DNA from: Phaeoceros laevis
Lineage: Eukaryota; Anthocerotophyta; Anthocerotopsida; Notothyladales
Reading direction: 5' to 3'
Length of the DNA stretch: 35,405 nucleotides
Assembly: GCA_049999765.1 (NCBI GenBank)
Contig: JBNGIQ010009164.1
Span: 1 to 35,405, forward strand
Shown here: positions 18,854 through 27,391 of the stretch, piece by piece
Layout of the letters: each line of letters opens with the position of its first letter
Numbering within the stretch: the first letter of the stretch is position 1
The notes under the pieces: model-generated
What the model was told of the DNA's origin: nothing
Seen by the model: the letters and a program-made list of their open reading frames with translations, nothing else
Databases searched by the model: none
Translations under genes and position numbers: made by a program

Positions 18854-21800
18854 CTACCAGTAGTCCCCGCACGAACATTTTCCATCCTTGTAGATATGGA
18901 AACGACTTGCATCCCGGCAGATTATAGTTCGGTTTTCAACTCTCGAGATGTAAGCTGTTGCTCTGTGGCAATCCTCACACACCCGGAGATTTTTCACAAT
19001 TCGTATGGTTGTCCCGTCAGCTGTCTTATTCAGAGCATATGCTATAGCCAATTTCTCGCTGTGCCCACACAGCTCAGCTTCCTTCTCATTATCAGATAAG
19101 TCCAGCAGCGATGACGGCAGGTGAGGCACATATCCTGCCTTCTTCAATTTGGGGACTAGCTGTGCCAGCCTTGCATATATACCTTCAGTCTCAGGATGAT
19201 TCTTGTCCCCCACAAGAAAAGTATGCACCAGTCCACTCATGTCAGTCCACCAGCTCTGGCCTGCCCTTTTCCATGCCCCCAATCTCTTTCTCTTTGCCTG
19301 CATCTCCCTTGCCTCCTCCCACATCTGGACGCTTGCATAGATATTGGACATCAACACATAAGATGCAGCATCTTTTTCATCTACGCTAACAGCACCCTTG
19401 AAAGCTTGTTGCCCTATCTCTACGTTCTTCCACTTCCGGCAAGCGCCTAACAGAGTATGCCACACTATATCACTAGGTGGGAACGGCATGGTCTGGGCCA
19501 CCTGAAGTGCCTCGTCCAGATGACCTGCACGCCCCAGCAGATCCACCATGCATGTGAAGTGCTCCACGGTCGGACTGATGCCAAAATCTGTCTTCATAGC
19601 CTCGAAGTACTTTCGGCCTCTGTCCACTAGACCGGCATGACTGCACACTGTCAACACACTAAGAAAAGTGATACCATCTGGTTTTATCCCTTCCAGTCGC
19701 ATCCTATCAAGCAGGTTAAACACAACATCAGTATCTGCTTGGCGGGCATATCCACTAAGTAGTGCACCCCAAGCCTCCACACTTCGTTCAGACAGTGAGT
19801 CAAACACCCGCTTTGAATCATGCATGCTGCCACACTTGGCATACATATTTACAAGTGCTGCTCCTACGATCCCATCAGCTAGCAAACCTCGTTCCTCAAT
19901 CTGTGCATGCAGTTCCGCTCCAAGAGGCAGAGCTGCTACCGCTGCACATGCCTGCAGCAGGCATACATATGTAACAGAATTGGGGGAAGTGAGGCCTTCC
20001 TGTTGCATACTCCTGTAAAGACTGAGGGCTTCTTGAACCATCCCCTGCTGCACATAACCTGTAAGCATTGCAGTCCATGCTATGACATTCCTTTCCGGGA
20101 GTTTGTCAAACACACTTAGAGCATCCTCTAAGCTGCCACACTTGGCATACATGGTAACCAAGCTGCCCCCCAAAAATGCATCATCTTGCATTCCTCGATC
20201 CTTGATCTGTGCATGTAGCTGCTTTCCCTCATCAAGACATCCTACACCTATGCTTGCACATGCCTGCAACACACAAACATATGTAACAGAATCAGGAGGG
20301 AGGCCGCCTTTCTGCCGCATACTCCTAAAAAGAGTCAGGGCTTCCTCACCCAACCCCTGCTGGACATATCCTGCAATCATTGTGGTCCATGTTACAACAT
20401 CCCTGTCTGAGAGTTTGTCAAAGATGATGCGAGCATCCTCTAAACTACCACATTTTGTGTACATCTGTACCAAGCTGCCGCCTAGAACAACATCCTCCTG
20501 CAGCCCTCGGTCTCTGATGTGCATATGCAGCTGCTTTCCCTCACCAAGAGCTTTCACACCTACACTTGCACATGCCTGCAGCAGGCAAACATATGTAACA
20601 GAATCAGGAGGAGTGAGGCCCTCATGTTGTAAACTGCTGTAAAGACTAAGGGCTTCCTCACCCATCCCATGCTGGGCATACCCTGCGATCATCGCATTCC
20701 ATGCTACAACATTCTTCTTTGGAAGATTGTGGAACAATTTCCGAGCATCCTCTAAGCTACCACACTTTGCATACAGGTTGACCAAGCTGCTGCCGACAAC
20801 CACATCCTCTTGCAATCCTCGTTCCTTGATCTGTGCATGCAGCTGTTTTCCCTCATGAAGAGCACATGCACCTACACTTGCACATGCCTGCAGCAGGCAG
20901 ACATACGTAACAGAATCCGGAGGAGAGAGGCCTTCTTGTTCCATTCTCCTGTAAAGACTGAGGGCTTCCTGACCCATTCCCTGTTGGGCATACCCTGCAA
21001 TCATTGCGGTCCATGTTACAACACCCCTGTCTGAAAGTGTTTCAAAGAGTTTGCGAGCATCCTGGAAGCTACCACACTTTGCATACATGTTAACCAAGCT
21101 GCCGCCTAGAACCACATCCTCCTGCAGTCCTCGTCCTTTGATCTGTGCATGCAACTGCTTTCCTTCATCAAGGGCTCCTACACCTACACTGGCACACGCT
21201 TGTAGCAGGCATACATAAGTAACAGAATTGGGAGGAGTTAGGCCCTCCTGTTGCATACTCCTGTAAAGACTTAGGCCTTGTTGACCCAAACCATGCTGGG
21301 CATAGCCTGCAATCATCGCATTCCATGCCACAACATTCCTCTCTGGAAGTTCGTCGAACACTCTCTGAGCGTCCTCTAAGCTACCGCACTTTGCATACAT
21401 GTTAACCAAGCTGACTCCAAGAACCTTGTCCTCCTGCAAACCTTGGTTTTTTATCTGTGCATGCACCTGCTTTCCTTCACAAAGAGCTGGTACACCTAGA
21501 CTGGCACATGCCTGCAGCAGGCATACATATGTAACACTATCAGGAGGAGTGAGACTTGCAAGTTGCATACTGCTGTAAAGACTAAGGGCTTTCTCACCCA
21601 ATCCCTTCTGTGCATACCCTCCAATCATCGCATTCCATGCTACAATATTCTTCTCTGGAAGTTTGTCAAACAATCTGCGAGCATCCTCTAAGCTATCACA
21701 CTTCGCGTACATGTTAACCAAGCTCACTCCTAGAACCCCGTCCTCCAGGAAGGCTCGTTCTTTGATCTGGCCATGTAGGTGCTTTCCCTCATGAAGAGCT

Positions 21801-23137
21801 CTTACACCTACACTGGCACATGCCTGCAGCAGGCATACATATGTAATACAATCAGGAGAAGTTAGGCCTTCCTGCTGCATACTCCTGTAGAGACTGAAGG
21901 CTTTCTGAGCCATCCCCTGCTGGGCATATCCAGAAATCATCGCATTCCAAGCTACGACATTCCTCTTTGGAAGATTCTCGAACAGCATGCGAGCATCCTC
22001 CAAGCTACCGCACTTTGAATACATGTTAACCAAGCTGACTCCTAGAACTCCGTCCTCCTGTAACCCTCGCTCTTTTATCTGTACATGCAGATGCTTTCCC
22101 TCATCAAGAGCACCTACACCTAGACTGGCACATGCTTGCAGCAGGCATACATATGTAACAGAATTAGGAGGAGTAACGCCTTCCTGTTGCATATTCCTGT
22201 AAAGACGAAAGGCTTCCATACCCATCCCCTGCTGTGCATACGCTCCGATCATCGACGTCCATGTTACAACGTCCCTGTTTGATAGTCTGTCAAAGAGTCT
22301 ACGAGCATCCACTAAGCTACCGCACCTTGCATACATGTGAACCAGCCCAGCTTCAAGAACAGTATGTGGCTTCCCAGGATTCGCAAGAATATGGGCATGG
22401 ACCTCCTTGCCGGCAACTAAATCTCCCGAAGCAGCGCAAGCTTTTAGAACTGCTGAATAGATACCGTTATCGGCTTTAATGCTAGTTGACTTGCACATTT
22501 GTCGGTACAGTCGTATAGCCTCTGTAGCCTCGGCAGCCCGCCCATGTCTAGCATATGCCAAGATGATGGTAGCCCAGTTATAGGCGTCCGGTGTAGAGAC
22601 TTTGGTAAACACTCGCATTGCTTCGTCCAACCTCCCATGCGAAGCGTAGAGACCGATGAGGTGGGTGGCCAAGAATGCGTCTCCTTCATACCCGCTTCTG
22701 ACACTAAGAGCATGGATGCGTCTGCCCAAAACCAAGTCTTTGTCCTTGATACACCTTTTGAGGACACGATAAAAGAGATTGTTGGGTACATGACATCCTC
22801 GGAGCACCAGTAGATCCAATGCCTCCGCAGCTTCAGCAATCCGTCCATCCTCACAAAGTTGCCTGCACATTCCGGTCTCCAAATGGTGGTCATGCGCTGC
22901 AAACGCTGCACGCCTTTGAACAGAGATAGACTCAGCAGTGGTCTTGATCCCAGTGTCCAACTTGGCCAGCTGCGAGTCTATCCGCACAGGCTTCTGCCGA
23001 CGGTGCACAAATTCGGGGTCCTTGTGTTCAAAATCAAAATGCCTGAGGGTCCACTTTCTTCGTCTGTTTTCCCACCACCGTGTAGGATCTGCGACGTGCT
23101 GTTTGCATAAGACATCCGGCAGCTTTTCTGGAGGCAT
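18854..23137 (-). CDS. PPR gene 3: PLS-class DYW protein, ten triplets
   Basis: From the first in-frame ATG (23137) the intronless frame gives 1427 residues. A damaged PDF-like segment at residues 11-58 is followed by ten PLS triplets, P2-L2-S2, E1, E2 and an intact DYW domain: HSE at 1359-1361, CEDC with Cys 1387 and 1390, and terminal CSCGDYW. Expected role: site-specific C-to-U editing in an organelle. The start is uncertain. The codons that align with the ATG of gene 2 (23239) read ATG TAA here, where gene 2 has ATG CAA and gene 1 has GTG CAG, so an older start would be closed by a stop. Using 23137 leaves only about ten residues before the PDF-like segment, too few for a normal transit peptide, so an upstream exon or loss of targeting should be considered. 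Confidence 0.85.
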   Translation of the reverse strand: MPPEKLPDVLCKQHVADPTRWWENRRRKWTLRHFDFEHKDPEFVHRRQKPVRIDSQLAKLDTGIKTTAESISVQRRAAFAAHDHHLETGMCRQLCEDGRIAEAAEALDLLVLRGCHVPNNLFYRVLKRCIKDKDLVLGRRIHALSVRSGYEGDAFLATHLIGLYASHGRLDEAMRVFTKVSTPDAYNWATIILAYARHGRAAEATEAIRLYRQMCKSTSIKADNGIYSAVLKACAASGDLVAGKEVHAHILANPGKPHTVLEAGLVHMYARCGSLVDARRLFDRLSNRDVVTWTSMIGAYAQQGMGMEAFRLYRNMQQEGVTPPNSVTYVCLLQACASLGVGALDEGKHLHVQIKERGLQEDGVLGVSLVNMYSKCGSLEDARMLFENLPKRNVVAWNAMISGYAQQGMAQKAFSLYRSMQQEGLTSPDCITYVCLLQACASVGVRALHEGKHLHGQIKERAFLEDGVLGVSLVNMYAKCDSLEDARRLFDKLPEKNIVAWNAMIGGYAQKGLGEKALSLYSSMQLASLTPPDSVTYVCLLQACASLGVPALCEGKQVHAQIKNQGLQEDKVLGVSLVNMYAKCGSLEDAQRVFDELPERNVVAWNAMIAGYAQHGLGQQGLSLYRSMQQEGLTPPNSVTYVCLLQACASVGVGALDEGKQLHAQIKGRGLQEDVVLGGSLVNMYAKCGSFQDARKLFETLSDRGVVTWTAMIAGYAQQGMGQEALSLYRRMEQEGLSPPDSVTYVCLLQACASVGACALHEGKQLHAQIKERGLQEDVVVGSSLVNLYAKCGSLEDARKLFHNLPKKNVVAWNAMIAGYAQHGMGEEALSLYSSLQHEGLTPPDSVTYVCLLQACASVGVKALGEGKQLHMHIRDRGLQEDVVLGGSLVQMYTKCGSLEDARIIFDKLSDRDVVTWTTMIAGYVQQGLGEEALTLFRSMRQKGGLPPDSVTYVCVLQACASIGVGCLDEGKQLHAQIKDRGMQDDAFLGGSLVTMYAKCGSLEDALSVFDKLPERNVIAWTAMLTGYVQQGMVQEALSLYRSMQQEGLTSPNSVTYVCLLQACAAVAALPLGAELHAQIEERGLLADGIVGAALVNMYAKCGSMHDSKRVFDSLSERSVEAWGALLSGYARQADTDVVFNLLDRMRLEGIKPDGITFLSVLTVCSHAGLVDRGRKYFEAMKTDFGISPTVEHFTCMVDLLGRAGHLDEALQVAQTMPFPPSDIVWHTLLGACRKWKNVEIGQQAFKGAVSVDEKDAASYVLMSNIYASVQMWEEAREMQAKRKRLGAWKRAGQSWWTDMSGLVHTFLVGDKNHPETEGIYARLAQLVPKLKKAGYVPHLPSSLLDLSDNEKEAELCGHSEKLAIAYALNKTADGTTIRIVKNLRVCEDCHRATAYISRVENRTIICRDASRFHIYKDGKCSCGDYW
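22964..23107 (-). other. Damaged PDF-like motif in PPR gene 3
   Basis: VADPTRWWENRRRKWTLRHF then DFEHKD keeps the WW-x2-R-x2-K start and DF, but Pro is replaced by Phe, KHK by EHK, and the ALWLNN block is deleted. RRQKPVRIDSQL still marks the end. It is further from the OSB consensus than the gene 1 copy. Confidence 0.6.
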
Positions 23138-23219
23138 TGCTTCCTGTCCACCGGATGCACAATATTTTTGCACGCCACCACCTCCGAGCTGGGCGACTCG
23201 GGCTTCCAACCCACCACTC

Positions 23220-23416
23220 TCAGGTACCAGTCCTTACATCCGCTGGCAAACAAGTGGCTAGCTTGAAAACCAGGCCACCGGTCATAATCAAGAGCCTTCC
23301 CACCATATTTCTAGCCTGGAGTTCGTGTCCCTGTGCCCCTGCGGCCTCCACCTGCGTCTGGTAGCGTGCACTCCCTCTCATCAGATCTTGCTGGGACTTG
23401 AACTGAGAGCACGACA
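23220..23416 (-). pseudogene. Former N-terminal coding sequence upstream of PPR gene 3
   Basis: A frame from ATG 23416 reads AAGAQGHELQARNMVGRLLI then MTGGLVFKLATCLP and aligns with AAAQGTQDGKWERRAQLLMM then ASGLDFKLT of gene 1. Deletions near 23250 put it out of register with the PPR frame, and it ends at 23220. It now overlaps the region just upstream of the PPR start as an upstream ORF. Confidence 0.55.
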
Positions 23417-24237
23417 TAAAACACCTCTTTGAATAACGGTTGCCCACGGCACTGCTGCAGCTCTTCTGGGGGCAATCCTGAGTACCCCGGGCCGAGCTTT
23501 ATAACAGCCCCAGTCTTCAAGTTGTCGTGGTATACCCAGCCTACGCAGCCTGACCACACTCTCGTCGGAAGTGTGACGAAAATTTCCAGCTCGGGATACG
23601 CGGCATTGCAGAGCATTCCGGTTCATTGCAACCTAACATCACCCCTCAAACTACTCTTAGATGTTGTAGCATGTTGTATCAGTGAGCTCAGCTATTACGT
23701 TAGAAAAAAAAAGATCACTGCATTCAGGTGACACTCCCTCCGTCAATCACCACCATAAAACCCCCTTCCCTTCCCCTCCACTGCAACTCCTCTTTGTAGT
23801 GCCGTCTTAGGCCTGGCCATGAGTCAATTTTTCAAAATCTTAGCTCTCCCCACCTGGTTTATCTAACTAGCAATAGTCTCATCTCAGCTTGTCCATTTGG
23901 ATATGGACCTAGCCACCGTATCCGTGAGCCAGACATTGGATTTTTCAATCGGCCATGGCCGATTGAAAAATGCCAATTTCGGTCATGAACGGTTGAAAAA
24001 TAGAAAGGACGTAATGAATTTGGCAGAAGCTTATCAAGGTTGGGATTGGTAACTGATTTGGGAGTTTGTTGGCCGGGACTTTTACCAACTTTGAGCAGCC
24101 TTATTACATTGAGTCGCATGAAACACTACTCCTGAATCACTCGTTCATGCATCTGGATCCTCACTCATCCATCAATTCCTGGTTCAAGGACCCAAACCGT
24201 GGAACAACTAAGATATCCACTTCTTGGTGTCTGGACA
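23240..24237. other. Spacer between PPR gene 3 and the membrane-protein gene
   Basis: Apart from the N-terminal relic listed separately, it holds two overlapping minus-strand frames starting at ATG 23626 and ATG 23616. The first is Arg-rich (RVSRAGNFRHTSD...) and superficially presequence-like, but stops at 23381. A first exon for PPR gene 3 here is conceivable but no splice pair was confirmed. The palindrome at 23940 is the only other feature. Confidence 0.35.
23940..23971. repeat. Perfect 32-bp palindrome
   Basis: ATTTTTCAATCGGCC at 23940-23954, then A|T at the centre, then the exact complement to 23971, with no loop. A diverged extra copy of one arm (GGTTGAAAAATAG) follows about 20 bases later. 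It lies 3' of the membrane-protein gene. It would extrude as a cruciform and is the kind of sequence that breaks or deletes easily. Confidence 0.85.
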
Positions 24238-25488
24238 CTATTTATTCAGCCAATAATAGGCTTTTAATTGGCAGACTATTGAACTATTCCGCATTGCTTC
24301 TCTGCTTCTATATTGCTTCACATCGAAGCTCGAGGTCACGCATACACTAACTTGGTCTAAACGGCTGGTCGCCGAACAAGGTGACAAACGACTTGCAGCT
24401 CTGCATCTCAAGTAGAAGACGCCGCGGATGGTGCACCAGAACGAGCTGAGAATCCATTCCAAACAGCTCAAGATAAAGAAAATAGTAGTGGCAGGAAACT
24501 GGCTGGAGGAGGAAGAAACGAGTTGGAGGACAAGTAACGATGAACCAACGAGCCGGAATACAGCAAAAGCACAGAGAAGCAAGAGAAGCGAGAGCCATCT
24601 GTTGCCCGAGGTTAGTAATAGCAAACTACGCCGCAGGGACTTGAAAGATGAGACCTTGGTGAGGACCGAGGCAGGGAAGGCCACAACCATGAGGACGCTC
24701 AAGTACACCACAATGCCCAACAAGATGGCGAACAACAGAGTAACCAAGCCAAAAAATAGCACAAGGACACTCAAGCCATACCTAGGCAGAAACAATCCAA
24801 AAACAACACTACTCACAAGGAGGCAGCAGAGGGAGCCGACCCCTACGAGAACCAGAGCCAAAGTGAGCACGTAGCAGTCCAAGGTTCCCATACACCGCTT
24901 GGCAGCACTGAGCAAAGTGTCAGAGGTCTCCTCCAATCCCAGCTCCAACACAGAATACTTGCTGCTGTTACTTTCTTCATCACCATGATCAACCTTTCTT
25001 CTGTAATTGGACTCCCTCAGATACGCTCTGACAATGGCCCGACCGAAAGCAGCTTCAGCGAAGCATGTGAGCAGCCACTGGAGAAGCACCGATGCCCAGA
25101 ACACGAGATACAGCCAGACGTGAGAGCCAGCTCCCAATGCCAGGAAACTGACAGCTCCCACCAGAGCTCCCATTGCAGGCTCCACTGAGCAGGTGAGGAG
25201 CCATTGGAAATTCCAGTACCAACCCCAGTCAAGTGTGCTGACGTAAACCAGAGCAGATCGGTGGAGGGTGTAGACAACGTTTGCAGCCGCCAGGAGGAGC
25301 ATGGGGAGCAGGAACTCGTCAGAGTACTGGAACATGAGCCGATAAGCCTCTTTGAACACCCCCCATGCGCTCAGGCTGGCTGGCACCAGGCCATCCAAGT
25401 TTGGGTAGAGGTCATCCTCCTCCTCAGTTGGCTGGCCTTTGGCAACGAGCGCCTCATGAACTCCACCATCTTGCTCACTGTCAGCCAT
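24238..25488 (-). CDS. Polytopic integral membrane protein, plant-type, function unknown
   Basis: ATG 25488 to TAA 24238 gives 416 residues without introns. An acidic N-terminus of about 35 residues precedes GVFKEAYRLMF, then about seven hydrophobic segments near residues 58-75, 90-120, 122-148, 205-235, 236-272, 298-325 and 332-362. A short charged loop (RKVDHGDEESNSSKYS) divides the protein into two halves. The layout, with a helix before the first membrane span and KVSSFKSLRRSLLLLTSGNR before the last pair, resembles plant membrane proteins annotated as polyadenylate-binding-protein-binding or simply transmembrane proteins. I would not assign a biochemical role. The Ser/Arg-rich last 50 residues may be read-through beyond the true end if an intron was missed. 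Confidence 0.65.
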   Translation of the reverse strand: MADSEQDGGVHEALVAKGQPTEEEDDLYPNLDGLVPASLSAWGVFKEAYRLMFQYSDEFLLPMLLLAAANVVYTLHRSALVYVSTLDWGWYWNFQWLLTCSVEPAMGALVGAVSFLALGAGSHVWLYLVFWASVLLQWLLTCFAEAAFGRAIVRAYLRESNYRRKVDHGDEESNSSKYSVLELGLEETSDTLLSAAKRCMGTLDCYVLTLALVLVGVGSLCCLLVSSVVFGLFLPRYGLSVLVLFFGLVTLLFAILLGIVVYLSVLMVVAFPASVLTKVSSFKSLRRSLLLLTSGNRWLSLLLLLCAFAVFRLVGSSLLVLQLVSSSSSQFPATTIFFILSCLEWILSSFWCTIRGVFYLRCRAASRLSPCSATSRLDQVSVCVTSSFDVKQYRSREAMRNSSIVCQLKAYYWLNK

Positions 25489-26797
25489 AATCACAGACTG
25501 GCAATGAACTCCTCACTCAAGGGGCACCCACCGAGCGTACTCGTGATGGCTGGACTGCTGCTGCGTTGCCGGGATTTTAACCGCCTGCTGCCTTCCTAAG
25601 CCTTGAAGTCGTTGTGCATTGTTTCCATCGTCAACTTGGTCCACCTGGACGCTGGCATTCGAGAGGTCTGCTTCCATTCTTCAGAACACTGCAGGACCGA
25701 AGGTTCATGCTACAGTCAAGCAAATTTCGGGGCGCCTTGAGGCTTTCGAGACGACGGACTCGACGCACAAAAGCACGTTGACAAGAGAAACGAATGGAGA
25801 CCCAACCCAGGCTTACCAGAAGATTGTGTTTCGGTTCACCTGTTTCCACTCTGGGAAGGCGGGCCATCGGGTGCTACACCTCGAAGCAAGAGCCTTGACA
25901 GAGGCTGCATTGCTGTACACTGCCCGGGGCGTGCCTGGGGCGTGCCCGGGACGTGCCTGCCATTGCACTTGGTGCTGGGGCCTTGGGGCTGTGGGGGAGG
26001 ACTCATCAAACAGCTTCGCATTGGGCAAGACAAACTCCACTGTCAGTCCAGCCAGCAAAACCACTCCAGGGCTTCCGTCCTCCCATGCGTCGGGAAATAG
26101 GTTTAGGACACATAAGCAAGACATGTCCTCTTGCCGGGGCAGATTGAGAAGTGTTTCGTTTGACACTCGGAAGAGTCTGCCCGTCCGCCTAGGCAAATGA
26201 GAATGAAGTGCTCCCTGCACATTTACTAGTTCTGTGAAGGAGACAACGTATTACAGCCGACACACATGCTCCAGTCCCCGCTCCCGTTGCGGATGCTTTT
26301 TCAGACATGCTCCACCCTAGGAATGCACATGGTGGCAGATGCCCTATCGTTCACAACATCAGACTTCAGGCCCGTCAACCACTCTTGCTTGCAAACACAT
26401 ATATGATGATTCGGACTGGAGTCAACCGCAAACTCGTGCCAAGAGAGGATGCCATTCGCGTGGCACCGGCTGAAGGAAAACGAGAAACCTGAATGAAAAA
26501 CTAAAACCAATCGACATTAGGTAGTGAGCAGTGGAGAGACAGACGCGCGTGGCACACAGCAGGAGCCTCTCGGGCATGTCACATTGATTGTCAATGCGAA
26601 ATACATACAGATCCAGCATGGCATTCCCAGCGCTCGGCAGGTGTCGCTGGGAAAAAACTTCGTAATCTGGTCTGCACGCAAGCTTCTACTCTACCGCCTA
26701 GTATTTACATGCTTCAGGACGGCCCTACAACAAGAGCTTGCCCGTCCGGTAATCCCAGGAGTCCTGAAGATGACGATGTCCAAGCAGTCCTTCCAAG
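25489..26797. other. Spacer, no supported gene
   Basis: This holds the 5' flank of the membrane-protein gene and the 3' flank of the nodulin-related gene. A + frame of 193 codons (25619-26200) has no ATG at its start and no recognisable domain. Three imperfect copies of a GGGGCGTGCC-type decamer occur near 25925-25955. Confidence 0.4.
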
Positions 26798-27391
26798 CTA
26801 CTGAGGAGGAAGGTGGGCCGCCTCGGGAGCAGGTGGAGCAGTAGCCTCTGGAGCTGGTGGAGGAGCAGCAGCAGCCTCTGGAGCTGGTGGAGGAGNNNNN
26901 NNNNNTGGAGCTGGTGGAGGAGCAGCAGCAGCCTCTGGAGCTGGTGGAGGAGGAGCAGCAGCCGCCTCGGGAGCAGGCGCCGGAGCGTCCACGGGAGGAG
27001 CAACTTCCCTGGGAGCGGTGTGGCTCTTGTGGTACGAATCCAAGTAGCCTTCGGCTTGGGTGAGGTAGGAGCCGAAGGCGCCCTCGTCCAGCTTGGTGTG
27101 CGCGGCCAGACCTTCGAGCAAGTCGGATCCGGCGCCGGCCAGCACGCCGTAGTCTACCTTCTCCCCTCCCTTGCCGGAGGCCGCGCTGTACACCACCTGC
27201 GCGCTGCTGAAGAGCTCCTTGTATGACGGATCTGCGTCGGGAGCAGGAGCACCTCCAGCCGGGGCGGGAGCGGCAGCGGGTTCGGAGTGGGAAGACACGA
27301 AGGAGGATGCGAAGGCGGCTATGCCGCCATCTCCTGAAGCGCCATCGCCGGCTGGCTTCACCAGCTCCTGCGCCTTCTTGAAGAAATCCAT
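26798..27391 (-). CDS. Nodulin-related protein 1-like, with Pro/Ala-rich repeat tail
   Basis: ATG 27391 (MDFFKKAQELVKP) to TAG 26798, about 197 residues; the frame is open upstream but MDFFKK is the family's usual start. Residues about 55-125 match the conserved core of plant nodulin-related proteins: ELFSSAQVVYSAA, VDYGVLAGAGSDLLEGLA and an end of the form YLTQAEGYLDSYHKSH. Arabidopsis NRP1 is a small stress-responsive protein linked to heat and ABA signalling; that role is known for the family, not shown here. The tail is a tandem array of PPAPEAAAA units, unusual for the family. Ten unknown bases at 26896-26905 fall within it, so its true length and frame through the gap are uncertain. Confidence 0.7.
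   Translation of the reverse strand: MDFFKKAQELVKPAGDGASGDGGIAAFASSFVSSHSEPAAAPAPAGGAPAPDADPSYKELFSSAQVVYSAASGKGGEKVDYGVLAGAGSDLLEGLAAHTKLDEGAFGSYLTQAEGYLDSYHKSHTAPREVAPPVDAPAPAPEAAAAPPPPAPEAAAAPPPAPXXXXPPPAPEAAAAPPPAPEATAPPAPEAAHLPPQ
26896..26905. other. Assembly gap (10 N) inside the coding repeat
   Basis: The gap sits in the array of GGTGGAGGAGCAGCAGC-type units of the nodulin-related gene. Ten is not a multiple of three, yet the same frame continues on both sides, so the N count is not the real length. Collapsed tandem repeats are the likely cause. Confidence 0.9.

Noticed and set aside
23381-23626. Arg-rich frame that could be a transit-peptide exon for PPR gene 3
   Set aside because: It stops at 23381 and I could not find a donor/acceptor pair that joins it to the PPR frame with confidence.
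25619-26200. 193-codon + frame between the membrane-protein and nodulin-related genes
   Set aside because: It does not begin with ATG, shows no domain and has composition like the flanks.
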